64,000 nucleotides of DNA, taken from assembly GCF_000816085.1 (NCBI RefSeq), contig NZ_CP008747.1, positions 2,232,001 through 2,296,000 of the forward strand, in the 5' to 3' direction. Both the position numbers and the translations under genes were made by a program. The notes under the pieces were generated by a model. The model was not told the DNA's origin. It saw only the letters and a program-made list of their open reading frames with translations, and did no database searches. The stretch comes from Staphylococcus hyicus (GTDB lineage Bacteria > Bacillota > Bacilli > Staphylococcales > Staphylococcaceae). This document shows positions 62,214 to 64,000 of this stretch, piece after piece. The first letter of the stretch is position 1. Every line of letters starts with the position of its first letter.

Positions 62214-62753
62214 TTATTGTTCATAAATTGCGGGTTTTAATGTGCCAATGTATGGTAAGTTACGATATTTTTCCTTGTAATCTAATCCGTAGCCTACGAC
62301 AAACTCATCAGGAATTTGGCGACCTACATATTTCGCTTCGATGTCTGCTTTGCGACGATTCGGCTTATCGAGTAACGTCACTATTTCTAAAGATTTTACA
62401 CGACGTGATGCGAGTAATTCTGTAATCGATTTTAATGTAGTTCCTGTTTCTAAAATATCTTCAATAATTAAGACATCTTTATTTTCAATTGACGTGCTTA
62501 AATCTTTTAAAATTTGAACTTCACCTGTAGATTCTGTACCACCGTGGTAACTCGATACATCCATAAAATCAATGGATAACGGCGTATCAATACGTTTAAT
62601 TAAATCCGTCATAAATAAGACAGACCCTTTTAAAATCCCTACACAAAGTAAATCTTTACCGCGATAATCTTCTGTAATAGCATGGCCTAACTTATCACAA
62701 ATATCATAAATTTCCGTTTCAGTAAGTAATACATCTTTCAAATCATTTTTCAT
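62214..62753 (-). CDS. hpt: Hypoxanthine phosphoribosyltransferase
   Basis: Hpt salvages hypoxanthine and guanine to IMP and GMP with PRPP. The 179-residue protein has the PRPP-binding signature VLIIEDILETGTTL, the flexible loop region MDVSSYHGGTESTG and VVGYGLDYKEKYRNLPYIG. Two adjacent ATGs follow AGGAG; I use 62753, which gives the usual 179 residues. It overlaps tilS by 11 bases, so the pair is coupled, as is common in Firmicutes. Confidence 0.95.
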   Translation of the reverse strand: MKNDLKDVLLTETEIYDICDKLGHAITEDYRGKDLLCVGILKGSVLFMTDLIKRIDTPLSIDFMDVSSYHGGTESTGEVQILKDLSTSIENKDVLIIEDILETGTTLKSITELLASRRVKSLEIVTLLDKPNRRKADIEAKYVGRQIPDEFVVGYGLDYKEKYRNLPYIGTLKPAIYEQ

Positions 62754-64000
62754 CATTTTCATCTCCTAAATATGCGATAGTAATTATTTGTTTAACGTTA
62801 TTATGTCGATATAGTGTGCCAACAGCTAATATGCATCCTGATGCATCCTCAACAACAGGCATATGTTCTCGCATTTGTTGAGGCACTTTAGCATCAATCA
62901 TTAAGCGTGACACTTTTTTATGACCATATGGTTGTAGTGCAACACGATCCCCATTTTGACGCAATCGTATTTGTAAAGGGCCTTGTAGCTGTTGTAGTGA
63001 CTTAACTGTAATACAATATTCCCCAAAATGATGAACGCCAGGCGTCTTAATTTGTGTCATTGAGGGCGCTTTTTGACGCACTGTTGTTATGGATAATTTA
63101 TCATACACCTTATTAATCTGCCATGTGTTTGTAGCATAAAGTTCAATTTGTGCCACAGGTTGTGTGATTTGTTTAAACCACTGCTGATATTGCGTATCAC
63201 TTATCGGTACAACAGCTTCCCATTTTTGTATTAATTTATCCAGAACCATCATTCTAACATGTTCTGGACATTTATTGAACGACGTAAGAGACATCTCATA
63301 ATGTTGAGGGGTTTCTTTCACATGGATTGAAATGTAATCATCTGCCATTTGTTCAATTAATTGAATTGATGCCAAATGCATATCATAAAGCTTTTTTAAG
63401 TGTGTACTTTTAAAGTGATCATGTGCATCAATCCTAGGCAATATGTCTTGACGAATTGCATTGCGCACATATTTTGTGTCTTGGTTACTATCATCTTCAA
63501 AATATGGGACGTGATGTGTACTTTGGTATAATGCGATGTCATCTTTTGTGTCCTCAAGTAACGGGCGCACCAAACGATAACCTTGCCGTTGTTCACACGC
63601 TTGCATACCTAGAGCGCTGCGGTAAACCTTACCTGTAAAAATACGGTAGAATACCGTTTCTACTAAATCGTCAAAGTGATGAGCCGTCATTAACACGTCC
63701 GCATCCAATTGATGCATCATCTCTTCGAACCAAAGATAACGGGCAATGCGTGCATCATTTTGAATGCTACGCCCTTGTTCAACGACAGATTGTAGGTGGA
63801 GTCGATGTACATAAATCGACACTCCGTGTTGCTCGCAATACTTTTTAATAAAACCTTCTTCTTTATCCGAAGCATGACGCAACCCATGATGTACATGGAG
63901 CACTGTAAGTTGTTTGTATGTCGTTTGATATTGATGTAATAATCGATGCAATAAGACCATACTATCTATCCCAGTAGACACTGCAATAACGATATGATCA
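62743..64000 (-). CDS. tilS: tRNA(Ile)-lysidine synthase, 5' end outside the window
   Basis: TilS changes C34 of the tRNA-Ile with anticodon CAU to lysidine so that it reads AUA. The visible part begins DHIVIAVSTGIDSMVLLHRL at the window edge, containing the PP-loop ATPase motif (STGIDS). Further marks are LHVHHGLRHAS, LMTAHHFDDLVETVFYRIFTG, and KYVRNAIRQDILPRI; the C-terminal domain has LRQNGDRVALQPYGHKKVSR. About 15-20 N-terminal residues are probably missing at the edge. It ends inside the hpt start. Confidence 0.94.
   Translation of the reverse strand, partial: DHIVIAVSTGIDSMVLLHRLLHQYQTTYKQLTVLHVHHGLRHASDKEEGFIKKYCEQHGVSIYVHRLHLQSVVEQGRSIQNDARIARYLWFEEMMHQLDADVLMTAHHFDDLVETVFYRIFTGKVYRSALGMQACEQRQGYRLVRPLLEDTKDDIALYQSTHHVPYFEDDSNQDTKYVRNAIRQDILPRIDAHDHFKSTHLKKLYDMHLASIQLIEQMADDYISIHVKETPQHYEMSLTSFNKCPEHVRMMVLDKLIQKWEAVVPISDTQYQQWFKQITQPVAQIELYATNTWQINKVYDKLSITTVRQKAPSMTQIKTPGVHHFGEYCITVKSLQQLQGPLQIRLRQNGDRVALQPYGHKKVSRLMIDAKVPQQMREHMPVVEDASGCILAVGTLYRHNNVKQIITIAYLGDENDEK

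Overview
The window is a stretch of low-GC Firmicute chromosome that reads as the origin-proximal housekeeping region of a Staphylococcus. Read on the minus strand, its order is tilS-hpt-ftsH-hslO-cysK-folP-folB-folK-dusB-lysS-[tRNA/rRNA]-(pdxR/pdxST/nupC)-ctsR-mcsA-mcsB-clpC-radA-yacL-ispD-ispF-gltX-cysE-cysS-mrnC-rlmB-yacP-sigH-rpmG-secE-nusG-rplK-rplA-rplJ-rplL-rpoB-rpoC-rpsL-rpsG-fusA-tuf. This is the order familiar from Bacillus subtilis and Staphylococcus. Proteins such as EF-Tu, CtsR, CysE, L11 and the RNA polymerase subunits look staphylococcal throughout. The ispD-ispF pair (MEP isoprenoid pathway) points away from S. aureus, which uses mevalonate, and toward the animal-associated S. 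intermedius/pseudintermedius/schleiferi/hyicus side of the genus. I cannot name the species from this window.

Layout. 1-3.1 kb: an oxidoreductase start, kbl and a divergent M20 peptidase. 3.1-8.1 kb: the str operon (L7Ae-like protein, S12, S7, EF-G, EF-Tu). 8.2-16.4 kb: rpoBC and an RsmC-like methyltransferase. 16.4-20.3 kb: L7/L12, L10, L1, L11, NusG, SecE and a small L33 gene. 20.3-24.9 kb: cryptic sigma factor sigH with a hairpin-masked start, yacP, rlmB, mrnC, and cysS-cysE under a cysteine T-box. 25-30.2 kb: gltX, ispF, ispD, yacL, radA. 30.3-34.9 kb: the CtsR-controlled ctsR-mcsA-mcsB-clpC stress operon. 35-41.4 kb: nupC, the vitamin B6 genes pdxST with their divergent MocR regulator, and a FUSC membrane protein. 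41.5-53.1 kb: two tandem 16S-23S-5S units, one tRNA-Ile, eight clustered tRNAs and a third, separate 5S. 53.5-64 kb: lysS, dusB, folate genes, cysK, hslO, ftsH, hpt and a tilS cut by the window end.

The genes mainly build and supply the translation and transcription machinery: ribosomal proteins, elongation factors, RNA polymerase, rRNA/tRNA, three aminoacyl-tRNA synthetases and RNA-modifying and RNA-processing enzymes. Protein quality control (ClpC/McsAB, FtsH, Hsp33) and small biosynthetic modules (cysteine, folate, pyridoxal phosphate, isoprenoid precursors) are interleaved. Most transcription runs leftward. Compared with the B. subtilis order, coaX (between ftsH and hslO) and the pab genes (between cysK and folP) are absent.

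I see no prophage, insertion sequence, CRISPR array, toxin-antitoxin or defence locus, and no convincing wholly new system. The points most worth a second look are an McsA lacking its N-terminal zinc finger, the retained ispDF pair, the sigH leader that buries its own ribosome binding site, the tandem rRNA units with an orphan 5S behind rrn-like promoters, and several regulatory leaders.
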